Shown: positions 23,924-36,181 of the stretch, piece after piece
Layout: the number at the start of each line of letters is the position of its first letter
Position numbering within the stretch: the first letter of the stretch is position 1
Source: Ashinkailepas kermadecensis
Lineage: Eukaryota; Arthropoda; Thecostraca; Neolepadidae
Reading direction: 5' to 3'
NCBI GenBank assembly: GCA_034440615.1
Contig: JAOTOM010004875.1
Coordinates: 348,501-412,500 of the forward strand
Length of the DNA: 64,000 bases
Made by a program: the position numbers and the translations under genes
The notes under the pieces: model-generated
Databases searched by the model: none
Told to the model about the DNA's origin: nothing
The model's input: only the letters and a program-made list of their open reading frames with translations

Positions 23924-26254
23924 TTGTCGGCGACCACCGAAAGGTTTTTTTTAGCCCTGGTGACTCCATCCGGTGCACATCGGTTTGTTCGTATGCCATT
24001 CGGGTGCAAGTCGGCCCCGTCTACGTGTGCGCGTCTGCTGGATATAGTTTTAGGTCATTTGCGTCCCCTGTCGTGCGTTAACTATTTTGATGACGTCATA
24101 GTGCATGGAGCAGACTTTGATGATGTCCTGACTAAGCTGGATGCTGTGTTGGAAAGGCTACAGCAGGCAGGTCTTACGTTGAATCCGGGAAAGTGCGAGT
24201 TGTTCCGAACGGAAGTAACATTTCTGGGTCATGTATTGACCCCCGAGGGCTTGTCTGCTGACCCTGAAAAGTTCCGGCAGCTGGCTGAGTGGCCCACTCC
24301 ACGCACCCAAAAAGAGTTGAGTAGTTTTCTAGGGCTAACATCGTTCTTTCGGAAGTATGTGCGATCGTTCGCTGAGATGGCAGCGCTGCTGTTTTCGCTG
24401 ACGGGGAAAGACGTAAAGTTTAGTTGGTCAGAGGAGGCGCTAGCATCGTTCGAAGCACTGAAGGTGGCGCTGTCGACTTCGCCTGTGATTTCGCTGCCCA
24501 GGTTCGGCGCGGACGCTGGTATGTTCATTCTGGACTGTGATTGTTCGGACTTGAGTGCTGGAGCCGTTCTCCTGCAGGAACAGGATGGCGAAGAGAAACC
24601 GCTGGCGTATGCGAGTCGGAAGTTGTCCAAGTCTCAACGTAATTACAGTACAACTCGTAAAGAGTTGCTAGCGTGCGTTCTGTTCGTGCAGCAGTTTAGG
24701 CACTATTTGTTGGGCCGTAAGTTTAGGATTCGTACCGACCACGCCAGCCTGCAATGGCTCATACACTTCAAGCAGCCTTCCGGCATGCTCGCTCGTTGGT
24801 TTGAAATCTTGTCCGAGTTTGATTATGAGATAGTGTTTCGCCCGGGTGTGCAGAATCCGGTGGCGGACGCGCTGAGTAGGCGTCCGGCAGACAGAGTGGA
24901 TGCGGAGACACAGACCGGCGAAGTAGCTGAGTCAGTTCGCGAGGTGGATGCTTCCTCCTGGTCCTTGAGTTATCTGCGACAGGACCAGGATAAGGACCCT
25001 AGCATAAGTGAAATTTGGAAACATTTGTCGGCTGGAGTTAAGCCGCGACGAACCATGTTGTCAGGTTCCTCTAGGCCACTGTTTAAGCAGTGGAGACGAC
25101 TGCAGTTGATTGATGGCATTTTGTATCGAATGTACAAGCCACGCGCTGGTGAGAGCGAGCGGTTGCAGCTGGTGGTTCCAAGGCAGCTGGTTCCGGGAGT
25201 ACTAACCTCGCTTCATGCTGGTCCAACAGGAGGACATTTTGGGGCCGAGAAATTGTTGGCCCAGGCGAGGATTCGGTTCTGGTGGAGTGAGATGTCGGCT
25301 GAAACCGAGGAGTTTTGTCGCAAGTGCCAGAAGTGCACCTTACACAGTCAACCGCTCCCGCGGCCACGTGCATCCCTTGGTGAGCTCTACTCAGATGAAC
25401 CTTTTGATACGATTTCCATCGACTTTTTGACCGGTCTGCCGGTTACCGGAAGCGGGAGCAAGCATCTGTTGGTTGTGTGTGATCCTCTTCCGGATATGAA
25501 AGCGACGACAGTGGCAACGACCATTGTGAACGAGTTTGTCGCTCGGTTCGGCTGTCCACGGCGCTTGCACTCCGATTGCGCCGCGAATTTTGTAGGGTCA
25601 GTCATGACGGAAACCTGCCGTATCATCGGCATTGAAAAATCACGGATCTCCGCGTACCACCCCGAAGGTAACTCAAAGGTCGAAAGGATAATGCGGACTA
25701 TCATCACGATGTTGGCGAGATATCTAGATGACAATCATTCGGAATGGGATGTTCATCTGCCGCTGTTGATGCTCGGGTATCGGTCCCAGGTGCATTCGTC
25801 GCTCGGCTATTCGCCCTACTTTCTCATGTTCGCTCGAGAGTCACGGCTCCCAGCGGAAGCGAATCTGCACGCGCCTACGGTGGCGAAATCTCGGACGGTG
25901 TCCGAGTACGTGGACAACCTGTGTACCAGTCTGCGCAAAGCGAGGGAGTTTGGGATCGCTGCGTCGAATAGGCGACACGCGCGCAACAAGAGAGCCTACG
26001 AAAAGAAGCTGAGCGAGCATACCTTTCAGGCTGGTGATCAGGTCCTGTTGTATCAGAGTGTCGTGCCGAGAGGTCAGTATTATAAGTTTGTTCGCCCCTG
26101 GAAGCCGGCAACAGTCCTAAGCCGAGTGGGTGATGTAAATTATCGGATACGTCTGCACGGGAGCAGAAAGACGATTCCAGTGCATCATAACAGACTGCAA
26201 CCAACGACCGCTCAGGTGACAGGGATGCAGTGCCTGGATGTGCAGCTGGTGTAA
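23924..26254 (+). pseudogene. pol: Ty3/Gypsy Pol, 5'-truncated (second element)
   Basis: This frame begins inside the reverse transcriptase: LALVTPSGAHRFVRMPFG matches the middle of an RT domain, and a stop lies just upstream, so protease and the first RT third are missing. The RT active site is NYFDDVIVHG. RNase H follows near residue 202 (LDCDCSDLSAGAVLL). Integrase has its zinc-binding region (HFGAEKLL ... CRKCQKC), then D (ISIDFLTGLP), D (LHSDCAANF) and E (GNSKVERIMRT). Between VVCD and PLPDMKATT about 8-9 residues usual in this family are missing, consistent with an in-frame deletion near 25,482. It is a different Gypsy lineage from the one at the left edge: GC-richer and with different motif spelling. 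Confidence 0.9.
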
Positions 26255-26772
26255 CAGACACACCAGCAGGACGTGGCTTGAGTGTGGATGATGGGAGGCA
26301 GGGCGTCGGTGAGCCGCTCGCCCCGGCGTCCGGGGTTGGGTCACCCGCACCACCCGTTCGATGTGGCATATTCCAAACTGGCGTGCTGGAATCTGGAGGC
26401 GAAGGGGGTTCACATCCTTCCTCCGGAAACACCGCTCTCGGAACTCGCGTCGTTGGGGAAAGTGGGGATCTCGGCGCGGATGCGTTAGCGGCTGGTGGTG
26501 ACGACAGTAACAGCGGCGATCTGGGTCCCACCCAAGCAACTTCCGTTCAGAGGGAAGAAGGGGATGGGTGCCCCGCTGTCAGGACAGAATCGGCGTTGAC
26601 GGGCACTACGGTTAGCTTAGGAATAGAAAGCCCTGATGTTGTCCCATCCGTGGAGGGAGTGGGGTCAGAGACAGGTGACCCCGGGCCTGGACTTCCCCCG
26701 AGTGTACCGCCAACTGTGTTGCGACGATCGAGTCGGGTTAAGCGAGCTCCTGGTTGGGTGTTGTTAGAATAG
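26230..26772 (+). pseudogene. Frameshifted C-terminal tail of the second Gypsy Pol
   Basis: This frame overlaps the end of the preceding one and is low complexity (G/S/P/V-rich), ending RRSSRVKRAPGWVLLE. Basic tails of this kind close many Gypsy Pol proteins, so it was probably continuous with the upstream frame before a frameshift between 26,230 and 26,254. A separate small gene is less likely. Confidence 0.6.
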
Positions 26773-27445
26773 TCGTTAGTTACAGTGTACACGCGTGTAT
26801 GATGTGAGGTTGCGCGATGTTAGAATAAGATGCTAGTGTGCCAATTGTTATAATTAGCGTTGGGCGGAAATGAGGATCACGCCGGGGATGCGTTAGTGGA
26901 TGGGCGGTTTGTTTCGGGTCTACACCACATTGTGAAACTGTGTAATGTCTGTGCGGATTGTGGAACGCTTCAGTCGTTTGGGCGCCTATGACGAGTGCTG
27001 TAATCTAGTGTGCTGAAATCTAGTGCGTACCCTATTAAGACTTGTGACGGTCTTGCGCAGTCGTGACATCAGTCTTTGCGTTGCGGATAAACCCGTTGCC
27101 ATGCTGCTGACGACCACTTGTGACGATAGTTCGAACAGCGTGGCAATACATCGTGTGCCATTTCGCTCCGGTGTCATGTCTAGGTCATGTGCGTTGAGTG
27201 CGTGTGCACTCCTTTTTCAAGGTTTATAGAGTGTAGACGGGTGACGTCATGGTCCCGCGCGTCTCCAAGGCGACGCGTGCATTCCGATTGGCTTGTTGTT
27301 TTCGCGCCAAAAGATCCCCGGCCGCGAGAGTGTGAGAATAAAGCTGGCCGAGGGCGGACGTGCGGCCCGCCCGTGCGGGTCGGACTGAAAGCTGTCAGGC
27401 GTGTTTGCGGTTCGGTCCCGGCGACTGCATTGTTCGGACCCAGCG

Positions 27446-27450
<5 letters not shown>
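26773..27450 (+). repeat. 3' untranslated region and probable LTR of the second Gypsy element
   Basis: The stretch between the pol tail and the (TA)n tract contains an AATAAA at 27337-27342, a TTATAGAG near 27,224 and a TGACGTCA near 27,242, the content expected of an LTR. It would end near CGACTACA at 27,450. I could not fix its start: TGTTTCGGG at 26,910 is one candidate. Confidence 0.4.

Positions 27451-27514
<64 letters not shown>
27451..27514 (+). repeat. (TA)n-(TG)n microsatellite
   Basis: 38 bases of alternating AT followed by 26 bases of alternating GT. Confidence 0.98.
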
Positions 27515-28324
27515 AATGTTGAAATAAGTGCAGTAGGATGTAAAAATTTGCATTGGAAACAATGTTCCTAAGCATAACTTAGTCAACCTTAACATAAGTT
27601 AGTCAAACACAATTTAATCCAACAGCTACTCAGCACCCTTCTCCTTTGTTCTGATATAGCTAATTTATGGGTAACTATTTCAGTTATAAGGATTCAAAAT
27701 ACCTATCCTTATCAATTGATATTGTTTAACAGACCACATCATATGTAATCCTCCTACCTGGATTTGTGCTAAGATATGCCCATGCATCACAATCTGCAAT
27801 GGTGGGTATCAGCATGATGCTTATCAACAAGATACTGCGAGAGGTTAGATATGAAGACATCTTGACAACTAATCATTAAGCATAATGTGGGTGCTTTGTT
27901 GTGAGGGATATAAGTTCAACATTCAGAAGGTGGCATATTCAACCCTATTTCACAAATAATTAATCACTGTGTATAATTCCATGGGTTATGCACCATGCAC
28001 AAAAGACACCAGATCTTACTGTTCCATTTCAAGCAATGGATGCTGTCAGATGAATCCTGAGCCACTGCCAACTGTTGAGTAATGTTTCTGATGGTCTGAT
28101 GTTACATATCATTATATAATTATATAAATATATAATCAGCACATACATGACTACAGCATTGTATATACAATCCCATGCGCATGTCTTTAAGAAATCCTAG
28201 GGAGAGGTTAAGTTTCATTAATTTTGCATTCCTTATATGTGATATTTATATGCTTTATATGTGATGTTCACCCTGAGTGAAAAATGACAGTATGATGTCA
28301 AACTTCTTTTGAAAAACCTCAATT
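27515..28324. other. AT-rich sequence, nothing recognised
   Basis: No gene or structured repeat is seen apart from short AT runs near 28,110. Confidence 0.5.
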
Positions 28325-28867
28325 GTGATCAGTCAAATCAGGAGATATTACCGTCTAGGCATTATTCAATTGAATCACTTGTTGCACTTGTTACAGGGTT
28401 CTGTACGCATCGGTGGACGGCAGGTTACCCTGGTGATCGCCGGCGAAGGGGCGTATCCACTTCTCCCATGGTTGACGAAGGCGTACAGCGGACGATTTGA
28501 TCGTACTTCGGAGATAGACCAGGCGAAGGAGTTCTACAACGTACGTCTCGGAGCGGCAAGAGTGGTGGTGAAGCACGCATTCGGCCGCCTGAAGGCCCGC
28601 TGGCGTCGCCTTCTCAAAAGATCTGAACACTTCATATACGTTCCATCCATGGTGTTTGCGTGCGCTTTCATGCATAACATTATCGGGCCCATCGTGAGCC
28701 GGTTCTGCCACGTTGGGTGCATGAGGCGAACTTGCTGGAAGCGGATGCGTTCCCCCCCCCACGGATGCAGGCAAGGGCACCGGAAGACGATCGTGGTCAG
28801 ACCAGTGCCATGCGGGATTACCCTCCAGACCATTTCTGGTCCCCCCGTATGTGAATTTGTAAGTTGA
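28325..28867 (+). pseudogene. PIF/Harbinger transposase, C-terminal fragment
   Basis: The frame contains AGEGAYPLLPWLTKAYSG, then a helix with ARVVVKHAFGRLKARWRRLL, then VFACAFMHN. This is the order of the last third of HARBI1-type DDE_4 transposases, including the conserved Gly-Ala-Tyr-Pro and His-Asn segments. The N-terminal half with the first catalytic aspartates is absent. A splice-acceptor-like TTGTTGCACTTGTTACAG lies just before the conserved part. A neighbouring reverse-strand frame at 29718-30010 may belong to the same transposon. Confidence 0.75.
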
Positions 28868-28911
28868 TGTGACATTTGGCAGGTCGTGGTCGGTTTGTAG
28901 GCTATTAGTTT

Positions 28912-29097
28912 TGCTGGGCACCTAGGTTGGTTATTGGTTTTACGACACGTCGACCGTTGAGTCATATAGCGTCGCCAATCTCTCACGCCGATTGGTCGCG
29001 GGCGAAGAGTAGCGACAGGTGAGACTCGAACCCACAACCTTTCGATTGTGAGACGAGCATCTTACCCCTAGACCACTCGTCCCCTGCTGGGCACCTA
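28912..29097 (-). mobile_element. tRNA-like SINE with 13-bp target duplication
   Basis: A 160-bp insert (28925-29084) is bracketed by a perfect direct repeat, TGCTGGGCACCTA, at 28912-28924 and 29085-29097. Its head on the minus strand reads as a tRNA-like sequence: box A (TGGTCTAGGGG), a CAC anticodon position and box B (GGTTCGAGTC). The acceptor stem does not pair, so it is not an intact tRNA gene; a tRNA-Val(CAC) origin is possible. The tail ends CCAATAACCAACC. It lies just downstream of the Harbinger fragment. Confidence 0.8.
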
Positions 29098-29717
29098 AAT
29101 TCGTTTTACTGTGTATTAACACTACTTCTGTACTGTACGATTGCACTGCTGTACAGTCGTAACCGTAGCATTGCTGCGAGTCGCGATGCAGTGTCAAAAC
29201 CACTAATGTTTGATGAATTAGTATAGCAAGATTTATCTTTCCTTGTATTCTACACATACCTGATTGTGGGAGGCAATGTTGTGTGCAAGCATGGTATGCA
29301 GTTCCGCCAGACCAAAAATGAACTGCAGGAAGCATTCTGCATGGCCGGTCAAATCGTCAATCGATCATAGCCATGTCAGCATATAGTAATTGGAGCATTC
29401 CATGATCTGCACCAACGTTCTGGTATTTGACAAAATGTAATCCTGTTTGTTCAGTTGTGGTTTTCTTATCAATTATCCCGACGGGAGAAATGAGTATTTA
29501 AGTATACTTAGTTATCTCAGAGTTGCTTAAGACAGATACTGCTCGCTTAGCTAAGTTATGTCGCTGTACGAAATGATGTGAGAACATATGCTATGCCCGT
29601 ATGCTGTGGTACGAGAGAACGTATGCTGTGGTTGCACCAATACATTTTAAACAAATGCATTTCTGTATTGTCAGGAACAGTTGATACATAATTACAATAT
29701 CTACAATCACTCCACAC

Positions 29718-30010
29718 TCACTCAATCATATCCGCAAAGTCTCTGATGGACTGCGCGATGGATTCCATGGTCCTCATCAGAAGAGGTAAGTGTTCCGCCT
29801 GCAACTCAACGTAACGCTCAAAGCTTGCAGCAAAGTCTGCGTCGGGACGCTGGCAGCGCGGCCTCCCACGCGGCGGTGGGGCAGCCGGCGGTGCGGCAGC
29901 CGGCCCCGGCGGAAGCGTGGCGGTCGGCCCCGACGGCGGTGAAACCTGGCGGCGGTCGGGCCGCCTATAAACACCAAACCAATAAACACCACCACCACCA
30001 TTCTTCCGCA
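29718..30010 (-). pseudogene. Possible accessory protein of the Harbinger element (C-terminal part)
   Basis: The frame has a proline/alanine-rich middle, then a helical C-terminus (FERYVELQAEHLPLLMRTME) ending in a stop. Harbinger transposons often carry a second, Myb/SANT-like protein with a helical tail, and this one faces the transposase remnant. The apparent N-terminus (30011-30068) is derived from the adjacent LINE fragment, so the open frame as a whole is a fusion by chance. Confidence 0.35.
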
Positions 30011-30019
30011 CCCATGACT

Positions 30020-30470
30020 CATCAATAGTTATCGAACTCCAGCCATGCCTCCTTGAAGGGGTCTGCACCGTGCACGCATACTATCATACATCTTACCCCA
30101 TTCACCACTCATTAGGATTAAAAAACAACTCTCCAACCCCCCGCAAAAAAATTGTTCACCCTATTTTTAAACGCATTTAATGAGGGACTCCCCTCAACAT
30201 CAGCAGGCATCCTATTCCATTGATCAGCCCCCTCTGACTGAAAACCTGTTGGTTCTTAACTGTCCTATAGTTTGATTTTTTTCAACGTGAATTAAGGACT
30301 TCTGTGTGATAGCCTAAATAGAAGAGCATCATTCAGTTTGACATTATCTAACCCTTTAGTGATCACATACATTTAAATCATATCACCACATAGTCTACTA
30401 TATCTAAGTGAGTACATATAAAGTGCATTTCTTCATAATCTAAGTGACCTAGTCCCAGTTGCGTAGCCCT
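30020..30470 (-). mobile_element. LINE fragment (3' part), CR1/L2-like family
   Basis: The sequence matches, on the minus strand, the end of the reading frame and the start of the 3' untranslated region of the LINE copies at 36-41 kb. Shared phrases in plus-strand orientation include CAACATCAGCAGGC and CCATGCCTCCTTGAAGGGG. It is more diverged than those copies and has lost its frame. Confidence 0.75.
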
Positions 30471-30538
30471 TCCAGGAGGGTCTGAGGGGCCCGCAGGGCC
30501 CTTCAAGGCATAGGTGCATGGGGCCCGCAAGGACCCCC

Positions 30539-30643
30539 TGGGCCAACGTGAGTGGTCCCTGTGCCAACGTGAAGGGCCCCTGGACAGACGTGAGGAGCCA
30601 CTGGGCCGACGCAAGAGGCCTTTGAGACAACGTGAAGGCCACG
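30539..30643 (+). repeat. 21-bp minisatellite, 5 copies
   Basis: Units of the type TGGGCCAACGTGAGTGGTCCC follow each other without gaps. CCAACGTGA is the most conserved part. Confidence 0.8.
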
Positions 30644-30659
30644 ATTTGCAAGGAGCTTT

Positions 30660-32470
30660 GAGTGAGCTTCTTGAATTTGTGGGGGAGGACTGAAATGTTT
30701 GCATTAGATGGGTTACATGGAGCAAGAGGGGTGGAATTGCTCAGCAATAGAAGTAAGGAGGATCTCAGTAGGAAACAGGGAAACTATGCAGGTCATGGGG
30801 TAATGCAGCTGATGAAGATAAATATTGCCTTTTTGACTCATATGCAATGACCAAACAAAGATGCCCCTGGCCTGCTCCCGTTCATACTGCCAGTGCGCTA
30901 TTGGTATGACATGGGAGTATGGTGAGTGAATGTGTGTGTGAATGGAGAATGAGCCACTTACCATGGCCTGCTTCAAATAAGCATCTTAACTTGGTACACC
31001 AGGGGCATCATGCTCCTGAGCTCCTGAGCATTTGATAAATTATGGAGCAGCCTACCCAGATGGCATACGCAAACCAATGAAGGAGGTGAATGACATTCAC
31101 CAGTGTGATATTTAATGCACAACATACCTGTCAAGACTGGCTGGTGATACATTGCTGGAACATGTGGAACTCATTGACGGAAACACCTATCATTAATCTG
31201 ACTCATTTAATAATATTAAATTGTATCCACCCACCTTGGCACTTATGCTTTGGCCTTCTGGTACCATGCAAAATTAACTGATCTGGTATACTGGCTCGGT
31301 CCCAGTTGTTTCCATAGATGCCATGCACATATTCCTGTTAGATACCTGATAAAACATGCCACCAACTGGTCTAGGCATCTGAATTTAACTTGTCCAGCTA
31401 ATTAGGTATCTTCCTATGTATATATCCCAAATCAACATGATGTAAATAAATATATTCCTACTTGACCTGCATTCATATTTTGCACTGTGATGAATGGAGG
31501 GATAGGCAGTAACATATGCATAATTACCTATGTACCTAGGTGCCTATGCAACCATAATTAAATTCACACAGGTCCTGCCTAGGCACATGCCTGTCTAGTT
31601 GGGTAGTACCTACCTAGGTAGTTACATTCACCTCATTACCTACATCGTAATTCACACTAGCTAAAAAAGCACCTCAACCTGCTCATGTTGATAGTAGGTA
31701 CCTAGTGCCTACCTGGGTACCTACTTATTCATATTTGGTGATGATTAAACCAACTCAAAATAGCTTATGCATATTTACCTGGGCATATTTACCTAGCCCT
31801 TTATCTAGGTAAAGATCTGAATGAACATATTTGGATCAGGATATTCACATACACTTGTACCACCACCCAGCACCTATCCCCCCCAAAAAAAAAACACACG
31901 TTAGTACTATGTTCTGTGCAAGGCCGTACGAGTCTCCATGTAGTAAACCTGCCGCTCATTAGACATTTATGAATGAAATAGAGAAAGAACTGTTGGTTAA
32001 TCATTGTACTTGGTAACCGATGATACTTATTACCTTAGAGAAGATATATACTACATTTTCATTGAAATATGTTGAATATCTTTGCTTGTGCAATGTGCAA
32101 TTGTTTTTTAATACAAAACAATTGTGCACAAAATAAATATATCCATGCTTTGCTTCCGAGCGTTTTTCTTTTTCATTTTTTTGCGTGATGTATGCATGGT
32201 TTCCTTCATAACAAGTTTTTTCTTTTGTTTTTTTTTTACGTTACACCAACATTATGTTTATATTAAGTTGAATGGTTTTGTGAAGTAAGTTGCGGGTATC
32301 ACTTCAACAATCATATTCGTATTCTCCACTAATTGCTAGACACCTCCGGTCTAGTTATATAGTCGTCCGAGTCAAGTGAGAGTGAAAACAGGTAGATTGT
32401 TGTAATACAATTATTGAACTAGGTACCTTGCTACATAGGCCCTACAACTAAGTTCTAATACCTACCAACC
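30660..32470. other. AT-rich sequence with TACCTAGGTA palindromes
   Basis: No gene is seen. From 31,530 to 31,800 the motif ACCTAGGTA and its parts recur, as they do in the 272-bp repeats at 19.4-20 kb and near 43,120 and 44,635. Confidence 0.5.
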
Positions 32471-35467
32471 TTGGAAAATAAAACATTTAACCCATTCTTG
32501 AATATAATCTCAGATGACCTTGCCCTTACGTATTCTCATTTTGAACGCGTTCGAGAGAATTGTAATTTCTATGATGTTAAAGATGTCAGTAGACAAGCTG
32601 AAATGGGTCCTGACTTAGGAAGAAACATAGATATTCTCCACTTGAATGCAAGGTCCATAGTAAATAAATTCGATGAGCTCAATATCTTCCTAAACCAGCT
32701 GAATCACAAATGGAGCCTTATATGTATTTCTGAAACCTGGCTATCAAAAGAAAATGAACAGAAATTTAACTTAGATGATGAAGATTATGAACTATTCTGC
32801 AAAAGCAGGGAACACAAAATTGGTGGAGGCTCCGCAATCTATTGCTTGAAATCACTAAAAGCAAAACAGCTTTATCCATTTGATTTTGTTGCTGCTGAAG
32901 CTGAAGGTGTTTTTCTCCAAATAGAATTGAGTAATAAACAAACTATTTTGATATGCCAGATATATCATGCACCTGGTCATCATGCACAATTCTTGTCAGA
33001 ATTTGAGGAATGTCTAACGACAATAAACCATCTGAACATGCCTACATACATCATTGGAGACCTAAACATTGACCTATTCTCAATTCCAAATGACCACTTT
33101 GCTGACTCATTTTTCATGTCTATGTGCTCTCATGGTTTTCTTCCTCTAATATCAAAGGCGACTCGTGTATGTGATACAACATGCACATTAATTGACAATA
33201 TTTTCTGTAATGATGTATCAAAAATAAAACAGACTGGCATCATTAAATCTGATTTCTCTGATCACTTCTCTATTTTTACAACATCAGAATTTACAGTTCA
33301 AAAACCAATCATTGCAAAAAGAACAAGAACTACCTTTGACTTTCATAAAATTGACAGTCTGAGAAATCATCTAACAAATGAACTTGAAGGCATTTTTGAT
33401 GAAAATGATCCTGAAAAAGCATGTAACAGTTTAATTAATGCATATAAAAGTGGGATTGATACATTTACATATACTCAAGTCTTATCAAGAAAAACAGCCT
33501 CCATAAAACCATGGATTTCACCTGCAATATTATGCTCAATCAACCAAAAGCAAATATTATTTAATCAAACACTTACATATCGAACTGCTGAAAGCAAGAA
33601 AAAATATAACAGGTACAAAAACACACTGATTACAATAATTAGAAAGGCAAAAATACTTCATTATGAGGTGGAATTTGACAAACATCAAAATAATCCAAAA
33701 GAGACATGGAAAATGCTTAACCAGATACTGAGGCAATCTCCTTCCAAACGTAATATCCCTGAAAAAATGAATACAGATACAGACATCACTCTAGAAAATG
33801 ATGCAGCTATAGCTGAAGGTTTCAATAAATATTTCACAGAAATTGCACCAAAATTGAGAGAACAAATTCCTCAAAGCAACACCAATGCTTTAGAATATAT
33901 GCATACCTACCCAGATATATCAATGGTGCTATTAGCAGTAACAGAAAACAATTTAGATACAGTGATTGCTTCTTTAAGAAATGTTGGGTCAGGAATTGAT
34001 GGAATAAATTCTAGGATATTTAAGCAATCATATAGATCCATATTACCACACCTAACCCATGTCATCAACTTATGCCTGAGTAGTGGGATCTTCCCAAAGC
34101 CATTGAAAATTGCGGTTGTAAAGCCCATCTACAAAAAAGGTGACCCAGCAACATTTAGTAACTACAGACCAATTAGTATTCTTCCATATATGTCAAAAAT
34201 ATTAGAAAAGATAATCTACAACCAACTTTTGGAACATTTCACCTTACACAACCTACTTTCTGATAAGCAATTTGGTTTCAGAAAAGGAAGGTCCACATAT
34301 ATGCCTCTTCTCTTAATACAGAGCCTGATCACTAAAGGATTTGAAAACAATGAATATGTTGTTGGAATTTACCTTGATTTGAGAAAGGCGTTTGATACTG
34401 TTGACAAATAAATATTATGTGCAAAAATGGAAAAATATGGTGTGAAGGGAAATGCAATCAAAATGATACAGTCATATTTATCAGAAAGAACACAAGCTAC
34501 CACAATAAATAACAGCACCTCTGCTTTCAGAAAAATTGAAATGGGTGTCCCACAAGGATCAATTTTAGGCCCCTTACTCTTTATAATATATGTAAATGAT
34601 TTTGTAAATTTGCATGTAGAATGTGAGACATTTCTATATGCTGATGACACAGCCATTTTTTTTAAAAGCACTGACTGTACAGAGCTTCATAACAAGATCA
34701 CAAATTCCTTGCCAAAAATTTCACAATGGCTGCATTCAAATCTTTTGTCCTTAAATGAATCCAAAACTGTATACCAGCTATATAATAATCATAAAGCAGA
34801 TATTGATATCAATATTGAATTTAATGGAATTGCTATTTTGCATCAAAATCCAGTAAAATATCTTGGTGTATACATAGATGAAAATTTGAAATTTGCATCC
34901 CATATCAGCAGTGTCTCAAACATAATAAGTCGCAACATAGGAATGATATCAAAAATAAAATATCTTCTAGGCAAAAATCACCTCCTAAAATTGTATAATG
35001 CATTAATTCTCCCATATATCAACTATTGCTGTTTTCTCTGGGGTACAAACTATGCTAATCAGACACACAAATTATCCTTACTTCAGAAAAGAATGATGCG
35101 TATTATTGAGGGTGTATTTCCCCCTCAGAGTGCAAATCCTATCTTTAAGAAGTACAAAATTTTAAAAGTCCAAGATATAGCAAAACTTCAAATGTTGCTT
35201 ATTATGCAAAAATTCATTTATAATCAGCTACCTCATTCTATTAGACCCCTTTTCACAGAATCGCTTAATACCCCATATACCACAAGATTACAAAACCACT
35301 TCCAACACAGCTATTCAAACACAAATTATCGTCTCTTCACCATTGAATGTTTTGGACCCAAACTTTGGAATACTATCATAGCAAAACATTTTCTGCATAC
35401 AGAGATACCAAATTCTAAGATTGTTCTAAAACATCACATTAAGACATACTTCTTGAGCAGATATTAA
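32471..35467 (+). pseudogene. LINE ORF2: endonuclease plus reverse transcriptase, one stop
   Basis: The frame starts MENKTFNPFL. An apurinic-type endonuclease follows with ILHLNARSIVNK, the ISETWLS glutamate, IIGDLNIDLF and SDHFSIF. The reverse transcriptase has YRPISILP, FGFRKGRSTY, LDLRKAFDTVD, GVPQGSILGPLLFI and the active site YADDTAIFF near 34,640. Endonuclease-RT order and motif spelling fit the CR1/L2/Jockey group. A single TAA at 34409-34411 interrupts it after FDTVDK; the same frame resumes at once (ILCAKMEKYGVKG), with no frameshift over 3 kb. The copy is therefore nearly intact but inactive unless the stop is read through. No ORF1 is visible upstream. Confidence 0.92.
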
Positions 35468-35576
35468 CTGACTTGAGCACACTACATCTGTTGGATACCA
35501 AAGGAGTACACATGTGTATGTATGTGTGTTTGTGTGTGTGCATGTCCTTGTGTGTATGTATGTGCAGGGGTGCTGG

Positions 35577-35625
<49 letters not shown>

Positions 35626-36181
35626 GTGTGTGTGTGTGTGTGTTGTTGCTGTGTGCGTGTGTGTGGTTGCGTGTGCGTGTGTGCGTGTGCGTGGGCGTGT
35701 GTGTGCGTGTGCGTGTGCGTGTGCGTGCGCTTAACTATATATAAAAGTTGAAAACACCCAACCATAGTTCCTCCCACACTCCACCCAGCAACAAGCCTAT
35801 GCTTAGCTGGATGGAGTTGTGGGAGGAGCCAAAGTAAAAAAAGAATTTGAAATTAGGAGTGCTCACTATCATCTGTCCACTAACCAGCTACTAACAATAT
35901 AGTTTAGACCTTAACTTCTTGTTGGGATGGATCTAGGGCCAGTCATATGCCACCTTTGGGTATGACTACTTACAGCATTCTTTATTATTAGTTTTATTGC
36001 TCTAATACCGGGTGCTTTGTATGCTTATTTATTTGTTTTCCATCTCTTAGCTGGGAGTGCCGCGACTTTACTTTTTATTTTTTATGGTGTTAACGTAAGG
36101 TGCTTGCAGTCGTTGGGTAAGAGGAGGGGGCGCTCCTGGTCACCTGATCTTGGGTGGCGGACCTTAAAAAAAAAAAAAAAA
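35468..36181 (+). mobile_element. Probable 3' untranslated region of the LINE, with poly(A)
   Basis: It runs from the ORF2 stop to a 15-16 base A run at 36166-36181. It contains the (GT)n tract and an inverted repeat at 35769-35789 / 35806-35827 (TCCTCCCACACTCCACCCAGC and its near complement). Confidence 0.55.
35512..35735 (+). repeat. (GT)n microsatellite with GC interruptions
   Basis: The pure GT core spans about 35579-35620. Outer parts are mixed with CGTGTG units. Confidence 0.97.

Noticed and set aside
29016..29084. tRNA-Val(CAC) gene on the minus strand
   Set aside because: The acceptor stem does not pair and the anticodon stem is weak. The 13-bp target duplication shows that it is the head of a SINE.
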